This document shows, piece after piece, positions 1-5,329 of a DNA stretch of 5,374 bases (its first letter is position 1; every line of letters begins with the position of its first letter). Both the position numbers and the translations under genes were made by a program. This DNA is from WQTU01 sp031548835 (lineage in GTDB: Bacteria; Spirochaetota; Spirochaetia; CADAEX01), in assembly GCA_031548835.1 (NCBI GenBank), contig JAVBQS010000151.1:1-5374 (forward strand). The letters are read 5' to 3'. Below the pieces are notes generated by a model. That model ran no database searches. It saw only the letters and a program-made list of their open reading frames with translations, and was not told the origin of the DNA.

Positions 1-114
1 ATGATATTTATTAATTACTTATATATAAAATTAATTTTTAAATACTGATTTTAACTGATAATTTATTCTTTAGACTATAAAATATTTATTTCTGAATAAG
101 ACACTGAGCATGTC
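1..114. other. AT-rich edge of neighbouring cassette, no gene
   Basis: This stretch is almost entirely A and T and contains no credible reading frame on either strand. The short minus-strand frame that crosses it runs through the attC element and is not a gene. If the cassettes are read on the minus strand, this is the 5' leader of the next cassette in the array, and its gene would lie beyond the window edge. I see no clear promoter. With the attC site to its right and the AT-rich stretch up to 400, it makes up a gene-free region of 400 bp. Confidence 0.5.
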
Positions 115-295
115 GTAGAACGTCCCGGGTATATTCGACGTTTCCAGACCGCTAATAAAGCAATGTGAGCGGAAGCGAATATTGCAGTGGTCTGGGAATG
201 TGCTGAAGCAGAGCGTGGGAGTGAGCGCAGCGACCGACCTAGCGATGCGTAAGCCAGCGCACGAAGTGCGCGTCTGCGAATATACGCTGTTATGC
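115..295. other. attC1 integron recombination site (181 bp)
   Basis: This GC-rich element has the architecture of an attC site. The outer boxes are GTAGAAC (115-121) and GTTATGC (289-295); an integrase would cut inside a G/TT step of one of them. Next to them, GTATATTCG (129-137) is complementary to CGAATATAC (277-285), forming the inner arm pair. The centre folds further: CCAGACC (144-150) pairs with GGTCTGG (189-195), and inside it GCAAT (160-164) pairs with ATTGC (181-185). GCGCAC (257-262) and GTGCGC (266-271) make another small hairpin. The left arm from 119 to 143 differs from that of the site at 1185 at only one base in 25. The two outer boxes are not fully complementary to each other, as expected for a junction of two different cassettes. 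Orientation cannot be read from the boxes alone. Confidence 0.86.
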
Positions 296-400
296 GATTG
301 TGTCCTCAACAGTTTATTTTAACCCAGCAACGCAGTGAAACCAAATCTTAAACTTACAGTAATGATTAAACTGTTTCACACTGTTGTTAAATATTCTGTT
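296..400. other. AT-rich 3' flank of the toxin-antitoxin cassette
   Basis: This non-coding stretch lies between the antitoxin stop codon and attC1. It contains overlapping inverted repeats: AACAGTTTA (308-316) with TAAACTGTT (367-375), and CAGTGAAAC (333-341) with GTTTCACACTG (373-383), the latter pairing apart from a two-base bulge. On the minus strand these lie just after the antitoxin stop and could fold in the mRNA. There is no U-run directly after a stem, so I do not call a standard intrinsic terminator. The attC hairpin itself may act as a transcript end. Confidence 0.4.
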
Positions 401-700
401 TTAATTAGCTTTTTTAAAATGTATTTCAGGTACTACATCTAATGCTTTTCCAATCTTTCTTAAAAATGATAATGATACATTCTTATATTTTCCTGATTCT
501 AATCTTGCTATTGCTGGTTGCGAAGTCCCTGCTATTTGAGCTAATTCTTTTTGTGATATATTTTTTTCTGTTCTCAATTTTATTACTTCTTCTGCAAGTT
601 GAAATTCTTCTTCCAACGCTTCGTATTCTTTTTTAAAATTCTTATCTTTCATCTCTTCTTTAAGAAGGTCTTCAAATCTATATGCCTTAATTTTTTCCAT
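401..700 (-). CDS. HigA-like antitoxin, Xre-family helix-turn-helix protein
   Basis: This 99-residue protein is the likely antitoxin and autorepressor of the pair. Residues 1-40 are a charged helical segment (start MEKIKAYRFEDLL, then a KEEM...FKKEYEALEEEF stretch) typical of HigA-type antitoxins encoded beside RelE/HigB toxins. Residues about 41-90 form a classic HTH_3/Xre domain: LRTEKNISQKELAQIAGTS, followed by the recognition helix QPAIARLESG and a closing LSFLRKIGKAL helix. The ATG at 700 is preceded by a strong GGAGG (707-711) with a 6-nt spacer, inside the 3' end of the toxin gene. The two genes overlap by 14 nt, so translation is probably coupled. The protein is expected to bind the toxin and the palindrome at 1038-1065. 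It could be called HigA, but sequence alone does not fix the name. The family assignment is secure. Confidence 0.9.
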   Translation of the reverse strand: MEKIKAYRFEDLLKEEMKDKNFKKEYEALEEEFQLAEEVIKLRTEKNISQKELAQIAGTSQPAIARLESGKYKNVSLSFLRKIGKALDVVPEIHFKKAN

Positions 701-1031
701 TTTCTTCCTCCAAATATAATTTCATTATATTTAAAGCCTTATCAATTTCGGCTTTATCAGTTTTATCTTTCTTTTTAACAAAACCTGATAAAACTACATA
801 AATTTTCTCTTTATGATAAAAGTAAAATAGCCTACAAATATTCGTTGATTGTTGTATTCTTAATTCATACAAACTATCAGTCCCAATGATTTTTCTAGAA
901 TGAGGCAAGGTTAAACTTGGGCCAAATTCTTCCAATAATTTAATTGTACGATATGATTTTGCACGTAATTTTAACTCCAAATCAGCGAGAAAATTTTTTG
1001 CTGGTCCTAATACGATTACATAATACTGCAC
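687..1031 (-). CDS. HigB/Gp49-like (RelE superfamily) toxin
   Basis: This 114-residue protein matches the phage Gp49-like/HigB branch of the RelE superfamily, ribosome-associated or free mRNA endonucleases that stop translation. Visible family features are LYELRIQ (54-60), the strand pair RLFYFYHKEKIYVVLSGF (67-84), the basic stretch VKKKDKT (85-91) and the C-terminal helix AEIDKALNIMKLYL. Conserved basic residues R58, R67 and K86-K88 are candidates for RNA binding and catalysis. The start is GTG at 1031; no ATG lies near the domain start, and the beginning MQYYVIVLGP fits the first strand of the fold. No Shine-Dalgarno is visible before this GTG, and the predicted transcription start lies only a few bases upstream, so the toxin may be read from a leaderless or nearly leaderless message. 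The gene precedes and overlaps its antitoxin, the usual HigBA order. Confidence 0.86.
   Translation of the reverse strand: MQYYVIVLGPAKNFLADLELKLRAKSYRTIKLLEEFGPSLTLPHSRKIIGTDSLYELRIQQSTNICRLFYFYHKEKIYVVLSGFVKKKDKTDKAEIDKALNIMKLYLEEENGKN
707..711 (-). promoter_or_regulatory. Strong ribosome binding site of the antitoxin
   Basis: GGAGG on the minus strand lies 6 nt before the antitoxin ATG and inside the toxin reading frame. The contrast with the toxin, which has no such site, would favour antitoxin over toxin synthesis from the shared message. Confidence 0.8.
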
Positions 1032-1037
1032 TTAAAT

Positions 1038-1065
1038 ACAAATATACCAATATTGGTATATTTGT
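1038..1065. promoter_or_regulatory. 28-bp perfect palindromic operator
   Basis: The left half-site ACAAATATACCAAT (1038-1051) is followed directly by its exact reverse complement (1052-1065), with no mismatch. It covers the -10, the spacer and the edge of the -35 of the toxin-antitoxin promoter, and ends 6 bp from the toxin start codon. HigA-type antitoxins commonly bind inverted repeats like this to autoregulate their operon, so this is the likely antitoxin operator. A perfect 14-bp half-site is long for chance, even in AT-rich DNA, and has CC/GG steps at its core. Confidence 0.8.
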
Positions 1066-1068
1066 CAA
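1041..1068 (-). promoter_or_regulatory. Promoter of the toxin-antitoxin operon
   Basis: On the minus strand a perfect TTGACA (-35, 1063-1068) is followed after 16 bp by TATATT (-10, 1041-1046). Transcription would begin near 1034, only a few bases upstream of the toxin GTG at 1031. The whole -10 and spacer are covered by a palindrome, so a bound repressor would block polymerase. This gives the cassette its own promoter, independent of any integron promoter. Confidence 0.75.
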
Positions 1069-1100
1069 GAGTTATCAAATAAACTTATGGAAGATTTTTC

Positions 1101-1117
1101 AGTATATTAAATATACT
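1101..1117. repeat. Palindrome upstream of the toxin-antitoxin promoter
   Basis: AGTATATT and AATATACT flank a single central A and are exact reverse complements (8-bp arms). The site lies 35 bp upstream of the main operator. A possible second minus-strand promoter overlaps it: TATATT (1110-1115) with TTCACC (1132-1137) 16 bp upstream as a weak -35. It may be a second regulator site, but AT-rich palindromes of this size can also occur by chance. Confidence 0.45.
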
Positions 1118-1121
1118 CACC

Positions 1122-1137
1122 TTCACCTGCAGGTGAA
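1122..1137. repeat. 16-bp perfect palindrome TTCACCTGCAGGTGAA
   Basis: This GC-containing perfect palindrome lies four bases beyond the previous one and outside any gene. It sits 48 bp from attC2, in the leader of the toxin-antitoxin cassette, and does not share the half-site of the main operator. It could bind a different dimeric regulator. No function can be assigned from sequence. Confidence 0.5.
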
Positions 1138-1184
1138 CATCAAAGCACTTACTAATTTATATGCCGAATCCATAAGGGCATATC

Positions 1185-1356
1185 GCATAACGTCCCGCGT
1201 ATATTCGACGTTTAGTGAGGCCAAATAAAGCAACACGAGCCTGCGAGTGTTGCTGGCCGAGCTAAATGTGCTGTAGCATAGCGTGCGAACGCATGTGAGC
1301 TAGCGTTGCGAAAGCCAGCGACCAAAGGGAGCGTATGCGAATATGCGCTGTTGTGC
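1185..1356. other. attC2 integron recombination site (172 bp)
   Basis: The outer boxes are GCATAAC (1185-1191) and GTTGTGC (1350-1356). The inner arm GCGTATATTCG (1197-1207) pairs with CGAATATGCGC (1338-1348) with one G-T wobble, separated from the boxes by 5 nt on the left and 1 nt on the right. The centre folds again: GGCC (1219-1222) with GGCC (1255-1258), and just inside it AGCAACAC (1229-1236) with GTGTTGCT (1247-1254). Both arms and several internal blocks (for example a TGTGCTG block and AAGCCAGCG) recur in attC1, so the sites belong to one family. Together with the leader at 1032-1184 it fills the 332-bp gene-free gap between the two operons. The acyltransferase stop codon lies 7 nt to its right. 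Confidence 0.88.
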
Positions 1357-1363
1357 GCAGTGC

Positions 1364-2059
1364 CTAACCATTTTCTTTTACTATTTTAAATTCATCCCAA
1401 TTTTTATAATAGACTTTCTTGTCCGCCAGTTCTTCTATTTTTAACTCCCTAATTTGTTTTGCAGGGATTCCGGCATATAAATATCCAGAGACTAATTTTT
1501 TTCCTGTTACAACAGATCCAGCTGCAATTACAACATTATCTTCAATCGTACTACCTGCTAAAATCGTAGTTGATGCACCAATCCATACATTATTCCCAAT
1601 TATGATTCTTTCTTTAGTAAATCCCTGATCTTGAAAAGGGATTACATTTAAAGAAAAAAAATGATTAGACGCAACTAATACACAGTTAGGACCAATCATT
1701 GCTTTTTTCCCTATAAACACACCTCCATGACCATAAATAACAGTATTCCTACTTATTAATACATTTTCATCAATATCAATACATCCAGAATAACAAATAA
1801 GAGCAATATTTTCTTTAATTCGACAATTAGACTTAATTATAATACCTACATTATCTTCTGTGCGAGCATCCAATAGAGAATTTTCTCGAATTTCTACATT
1901 TTCTTTTATATTTATTTTTGAAGGTTGGTAAAATGAAACTTTACTAGATATACGAGCATTTCTTCCACATTCAGCACATAATATTTTTGCTTTTATATAC
2001 CCTAGAAAATAAGAAAATTTTATTGTATAAATATTTATATTATCAAATATTCTTTTCAT
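1364..2059 (-). CDS. Hexapeptide-repeat (left-handed beta-helix) acyltransferase
   Basis: This protein of about 231 residues belongs to the LbH O-acyltransferase superfamily (CysE/LacA/WbbJ type), cytosolic trimeric enzymes that usually move an acetyl group from acetyl-CoA to a sugar hydroxyl or amine. Counting from the ATG at 2059, imperfect [LIV]-G-x4 hexapeptides run from about residue 38 to 185 (for example INIKENVEI, VFIGKKAMIGPN, IIIGNNVWIGASTTILAGS, VVIAAGSVV). The catalytic His is probably the one in VASNHFF (H133), and the family ending AGIPAKQI follows the coil. I chose the ATG at 2059 because GGAG (2069-2072) precedes it by 9 nt; an in-frame TTG at 2074 would add five residues but lies within that ribosome site. 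It overlaps the deacetylase gene by 17 nt. The stop lies 7 nt from attC2, making it the last gene of the cassette. The acceptor substrate cannot be read from the sequence. Confidence 0.88.
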   Translation of the reverse strand: MKRIFDNINIYTIKFSYFLGYIKAKILCAECGRNARISSKVSFYQPSKINIKENVEIRENSLLDARTEDNVGIIIKSNCRIKENIALICYSGCIDIDENVLISRNTVIYGHGGVFIGKKAMIGPNCVLVASNHFFSLNVIPFQDQGFTKERIIIGNNVWIGASTTILAGSTIEDNVVIAAGSVVTGKKLVSGYLYAGIPAKQIRELKIEELADKKVYYKNWDEFKIVKENG

Positions 2060-2843
2060 TGAACATTTCTCCAAAAGTCATCAAGTTTATTTTTTCTTTT
2101 CTAATAAGTTCTTTTACTAATGGGGATTTCAATGATTCCAATTCATTTTCCCGTGAATATGTTAAAGAACTAATCTTTTTTAATTCATCATCTACAATAC
2201 CAGCATGAGATAATATTTCTACAGCTTTATCATCTATTTTTTTTAACAACTCTAATAAAATATTTAGATCACCTTTTTTGCGAGTAAAACCATCATAAAA
2301 TACTTCTGGATAAAAAAAATTTTTATTTTTAATATATTTGTTTAAAGTTTTTTGTTTTTCTTTAATAGAATATACAGGAGTTCTTACAGGTAAATTATAT
2401 TCTTCAGCTAATAAAGCCATAACGTCTATTGTTTTATCGTTCAAATAACATACATGATGATGGCTATCTAAATGATCAATAGCAATTCCAAAGCTTTTTA
2501 CTTTATCTATTTGGGCCTTCCACTCTTGATATAATTCGTTATAATTTATTGATTCTATTCGTCTTTTCAACTCATCTAATGGAAAAAAATTACCATTACT
2601 ATTTAGCAATGAGGATATTTTATCTTTATATAAAACAGGAGATAAATTGGTTAACGTTAAGTGAACTCCAATACCAATATCAGGACATTCTGATTTCAGC
2701 ATCAATAAATCTACATCTAAACTAATTCCTGTAGCCATAACTGTTGTCGACGTTAAAACCCCATTAAGATAAGCATCTCTTATACCCCTAGAAACCATTG
2801 GAGTTAATCCATAATCATCTGCATTAATAACTAGCCTTTTCAT
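2043..2843 (-). CDS. YdjC/ChbG-family carbohydrate deacetylase
   Basis: This full-length 266-residue protein belongs to the YdjC/ChbG/HpnK family, metal-dependent enzymes that remove acetyl groups from N-acetylated sugars such as chitooligosaccharides or lipid-linked sugars. Family motifs appear in order: NADDYG at 7-12 (D9 and D10, metal and catalytic base), TSTTVM at 31-36, GVHLTLT at 59-65 (H61, metal), DSHHHV at 126-131 (metal His cluster), RTP at 154-156 and ILSHAG at 210-215 (H213), then the YSRENELESLKSP tail. All key residues are present, so it should be active. There is no signal peptide, so it is cytosolic. The ATG at 2843 has a GGGAG (2851-2855) with a 7-nt spacer, and the upstream NACHT gene ends only 17 nt away, so they form an operon. 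Its 3' end overlaps the acyltransferase gene; deacetylation followed by re-acylation of one sugar is a plausible joint role but is inference. The substrate is unknown. Confidence 0.9.
   Translation of the reverse strand: MKRLVINADDYGLTPMVSRGIRDAYLNGVLTSTTVMATGISLDVDLLMLKSECPDIGIGVHLTLTNLSPVLYKDKISSLLNSNGNFFPLDELKRRIESINYNELYQEWKAQIDKVKSFGIAIDHLDSHHHVCYLNDKTIDVMALLAEEYNLPVRTPVYSIKEKQKTLNKYIKNKNFFYPEVFYDGFTRKKGDLNILLELLKKIDDKAVEILSHAGIVDDELKKISSLTYSRENELESLKSPLVKELIRKEKINLMTFGEMFNEKNI
2069..2072 (-). promoter_or_regulatory. Ribosome binding site that decides the acyltransferase start
   Basis: GGAG on the minus strand lies 9 nt before the ATG at 2059. The alternative in-frame TTG at 2072-2074 overlaps this site and has nothing comparable before it, so the ATG is preferred. 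Confidence 0.7.
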
Positions 2844-2850
2844 TTAAAAT

Positions 2851-2855
2851 CTCCC
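2851..2855 (-). promoter_or_regulatory. Ribosome binding site of the deacetylase gene
   Basis: GGGAG on the minus strand, 7 nt before the ATG at 2843, lies within the 17-nt gap after the NACHT stop codon. It fixes the deacetylase start and shows that the two genes are on one message. Confidence 0.8.
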
Positions 2856-2860
2856 TTATC

Positions 2861-5287
2861 CTAATTAACATCAATACTCTTAAAATAGTCGATATGATGC
2901 TTTACAAGTCCATTTATCCGAAAGTTAATATTTTTATCTTTTGCTAATTCTTCTAACCTAATTCTATCCATCTCTTTAAATATAGAATCTATAAATTTTA
3001 ACGCCCAGTCACTTTTACTAATTCTATAGCTATAACATATTTTTTTAAAAATAATATCATATCCTATTTTATTCTTTTCAATATAATAAACTGATTTTAA
3101 TATTGACTTAAATATTGCATGATAAAACGGTTTTGAGTTGGAATATTTAAATTTTTCTTCTTTCTCTAAAATATCAATAATTAATTTCTCATAAATAATA
3201 TAATTTTTTTTAGTTAATATTATACTAAGGCATTCAATTCCATGATTTCTGTTCCAGAAATTGCGCAAATAATATAAACTATTCGTTAAATCTGATTTAC
3301 ATTTTATAAATTCAAAAAGTCTATTCCACATTCTTTTTCTTACGATTACAAAAGGAAGTTTAAATATTTTGAAAAATATTAATAAAGAATATGTACTAAT
3401 TATTGGATCTGTCGTTACCCACATAATTTTTATTATTTTTACTATTTTCATGTTCTTGGACACGTCCGTAAAGAAAAAATGTGTGTTTGTAGTAATAATA
3501 TATTCTAAGATATGATATTTCAAATGATTACTATTAATCAATGAAACTTTTTCGAATAATACTCCAATTGCCTTATTTGAATTTATATAGGTTAATGAAG
3601 ATATTGCTCTCCCTAAGGATCGCCATTTTGAATCCAATTCTTGTTCTTCTTCCTTTGTAAATTTTATACCTATTGGATACTCTTCTGGTGCAATAATTGA
3701 ACAGTCTGCATCTCTTATTCGTTGAATAAGAATTTCTTCAGCTTCATCTTTTAATATATTTAAAACTTCATCTAACTTCTCATCACTGTCAAATCTTTCG
3801 ATACTAGAGATTATTTTGGCAGCAATCTTTTTTCTAATCTTTTTAACATTACTTCCTTTAAAATGTTTAACTAATTTAGTCGCTGTCAAAAAGTCCTTTT
3901 TTTCTATAAAATTATTAATAAAAATTTCTTGCTCATTAATATTAAAATATTCAAACATATATTGAGGGATATCTCGCCAAAATTGATTACTAGAAATATT
4001 CTCAGGAAGAAATTCTCTATTGCAAATTACCCATTTTGAACATAAATACTCTTGAAGTATCTGATGCCGATATTTATAGGATTCTTTGTCTATTGAAAGG
4101 AATAATCCAGAATTATGCATCTCTAATATGAAATCATTTATGATATCTGTATTTAATAATAATTCTTTTAATATTTGGGTAAGTATTTCTATACTAAATA
4201 TTAAAGTATTATTATTATTAACATATGCAAGTTTTGATAATACTTTTAATTTTTGCCCAGATGTAACTGTTCTATAGATAGTATTAACATTATAATTCTG
4301 ATAACCCTCAGGTTTTTCTTCTAAAAAAGATGGGTTTATAATATTTTCAATATAGTCTTCAATTATCTTGAAAATGGTAATACTATTTACTAATATTTTA
4401 TTTTCAATTCTACTAATGAACAAATATGCAATAAATGGAGTTTGAAAAAATTTTAATGTCTTTTCAGGCATTTTAATACTTTTTTTACGTGGTATACCTT
4501 GGGATAATAAATACTTAGATACTTGGTTTTTATCCCAATTTTCTATAACATAGTAAAATTTTTCCATACTTCTAAATAAAGTAGAAAATTTATAATTAAA
4601 TAAAGCTGGCCTAGTGGATATAACAATGGAAAAATTATCCTTTTTAAAAATTCTCTCAATTGTATTTATAACTATTTCAAGATTGGAATAAGTTATTTCG
4701 TTAAAACCATCTAAGAAAAACAGATGCCGTAATGTTTTATCCTTAACAAAATAAATATTTTTTTCAATTTTATTTATATTAAAATCTTCTTCTAAATGAT
4801 TATACTCACTTAGATATAAAAGATATGGAATAATTAATGGTGCAATTTTTTTGCTAGATTTTTTTGCGATGGTAGAATAAAGGTATTTCAATAATGTTGT
4901 TTTTCCAAAACCAGCATCTCCATATATTACTACAATTTTATGTTTTTTCTTTAATAGCTTACAAATAATATATTTCTCTTTTACTTTATTATTTTTCTTT
5001 AAGTCTTTAGTACATTGGTATATATTTAAATTTTGATACTTAAAGCATGAATCAAGAATAGGTATTTTCCCTCTTTCCTTGAGCAGACTCCTTATATCAT
5101 GATTTTTTTTAAATACATTAAAGAGTATTATCAATATTATAGCAAATATTAGAATAAGTATTATTTTTATTGAAAATAAATTGAGAGTTTGAATTTGAGG
5201 TAAAATCATAATCAGACTAGCAACTATACCTAAAATGGAAGTAATAATCTTTGAAATATTGCCATTTTTTCGCATAACATTTTTCAT
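2861..5287 (-). CDS. Membrane-anchored NACHT-domain STAND NTPase
   Basis: This large protein (808 residues) begins with two predicted membrane helices, about residues 12-30 and 37-58, followed by a basic linker. The NACHT NTPase module follows: Walker A GDAGFGKTT (123-131), Walker B FFLDGFNE (190-197) with the acidic pattern typical of NACHT, and a sensor-like IVISTRP (221-227). A winged-helix region ends with the family signature RHQILQEYL (407-415). The remainder (about 430-808) is lysine-rich and helical, probably HEAT/ARM-like repeats (for example around 554-600), and would be the sensing part. NACHT proteins are NLR-like switches that oligomerise on ligand binding; several bacterial ones defend against phage. 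Here the membrane helices take the place of an N-terminal enzyme effector. The ATG at 5287 has no clear Shine-Dalgarno; another ATG lies four codons downstream. It is the first gene of the three-gene cassette. I recognise the family, not the specific protein; its trigger and output are unknown. Confidence 0.88.
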   Translation of the reverse strand: MKNVMRKNGNISKIITSILGIVASLIMILPQIQTLNLFSIKIILILIFAIILIILFNVFKKNHDIRSLLKERGKIPILDSCFKYQNLNIYQCTKDLKKNNKVKEKYIICKLLKKKHKIVVIYGDAGFGKTTLLKYLYSTIAKKSSKKIAPLIIPYLLYLSEYNHLEEDFNINKIEKNIYFVKDKTLRHLFFLDGFNEITYSNLEIVINTIERIFKKDNFSIVISTRPALFNYKFSTLFRSMEKFYYVIENWDKNQVSKYLLSQGIPRKKSIKMPEKTLKFFQTPFIAYLFISRIENKILVNSITIFKIIEDYIENIINPSFLEEKPEGYQNYNVNTIYRTVTSGQKLKVLSKLAYVNNNNTLIFSIEILTQILKELLLNTDIINDFILEMHNSGLFLSIDKESYKYRHQILQEYLCSKWVICNREFLPENISSNQFWRDIPQYMFEYFNINEQEIFINNFIEKKDFLTATKLVKHFKGSNVKKIRKKIAAKIISSIERFDSDEKLDEVLNILKDEAEEILIQRIRDADCSIIAPEEYPIGIKFTKEEEQELDSKWRSLGRAISSLTYINSNKAIGVLFEKVSLINSNHLKYHILEYIITTNTHFFFTDVSKNMKIVKIIKIMWVTTDPIISTYSLLIFFKIFKLPFVIVRKRMWNRLFEFIKCKSDLTNSLYYLRNFWNRNHGIECLSIILTKKNYIIYEKLIIDILEKEEKFKYSNSKPFYHAIFKSILKSVYYIEKNKIGYDIIFKKICYSYRISKSDWALKFIDSIFKEMDRIRLEELAKDKNINFRINGLVKHHIDYFKSIDVN

Positions 5288-5329
5288 CCAATATTCACAA
5301 TTTGCGTTATTTAATCATATGAGCATTGC
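5288..5329 (-). promoter_or_regulatory. Short leader of the NACHT operon, possible -10
   Basis: Only 42 bp separate the NACHT start codon from the outer box of attC3. A minus-strand TATGAT (5314-5319) resembles a -10, but no good -35 lies at the right distance; a -35 would have to fall inside the attC arm. There is no clear Shine-Dalgarno before the ATG. The operon may depend on a weak promoter here or on read-through from an upstream cassette or the integron promoter. Confidence 0.3.

Larger units (their letters stand above)
121..1190 (-). mobile_element. Toxin-antitoxin integron cassette (about 1.07 kb)
   Basis: Limits assume cassettes run with their genes on the minus strand; on the plus strand it would be 290-1350. 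The arm GTTATGCGAT (289-298) is the exact reverse complement of ATCGCATAAC (1182-1191) at the other end, as expected for a unit that once closed into a circle. It carries the HigBA-like pair with its own promoter. Such cassettes are common in chromosomal integrons and are thought to stop loss of neighbouring cassettes. Confidence 0.75.

Noticed and set aside
70..309. Minus-strand open frame of 79 codons
   Set aside because: It runs straight through the attC1 stem-loop; its composition follows the GC-rich repeat and it resembles no protein.
442..636. Plus-strand hydrophobic open frame inside the antitoxin region
   Set aside because: It is the antisense of the antitoxin; the Leu/Ile-rich product comes from AT-rich DNA, and the minus-strand gene is clearly real.
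944..1228. Plus-strand open frame of 94 codons
   Set aside because: It overlaps the toxin gene, its operator and attC2, and shows no domain or ribosome site.
115..1356. The GC-rich repeats as a CRISPR array, tRNA genes or insertion-sequence ends
   Set aside because: They are 170-180 bp, far apart, contain long internal inverted repeats and attC-type boxes, show no regular short spacing or cloverleaf, and no transposase gene is present.
2060..2074. Longer acyltransferase start at TTG 2074
   Set aside because: The TTG lies on the Shine-Dalgarno itself; the ATG at 2059 has that site at a normal distance.
1987..2208. Plus-strand open frame across the acyltransferase/deacetylase junction
   Set aside because: It is antisense to two well-supported genes and has a low-complexity product.
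4086..4277. Plus-strand open frame within the NACHT gene
   Set aside because: It is antisense to a continuous 808-codon gene with clear motifs.
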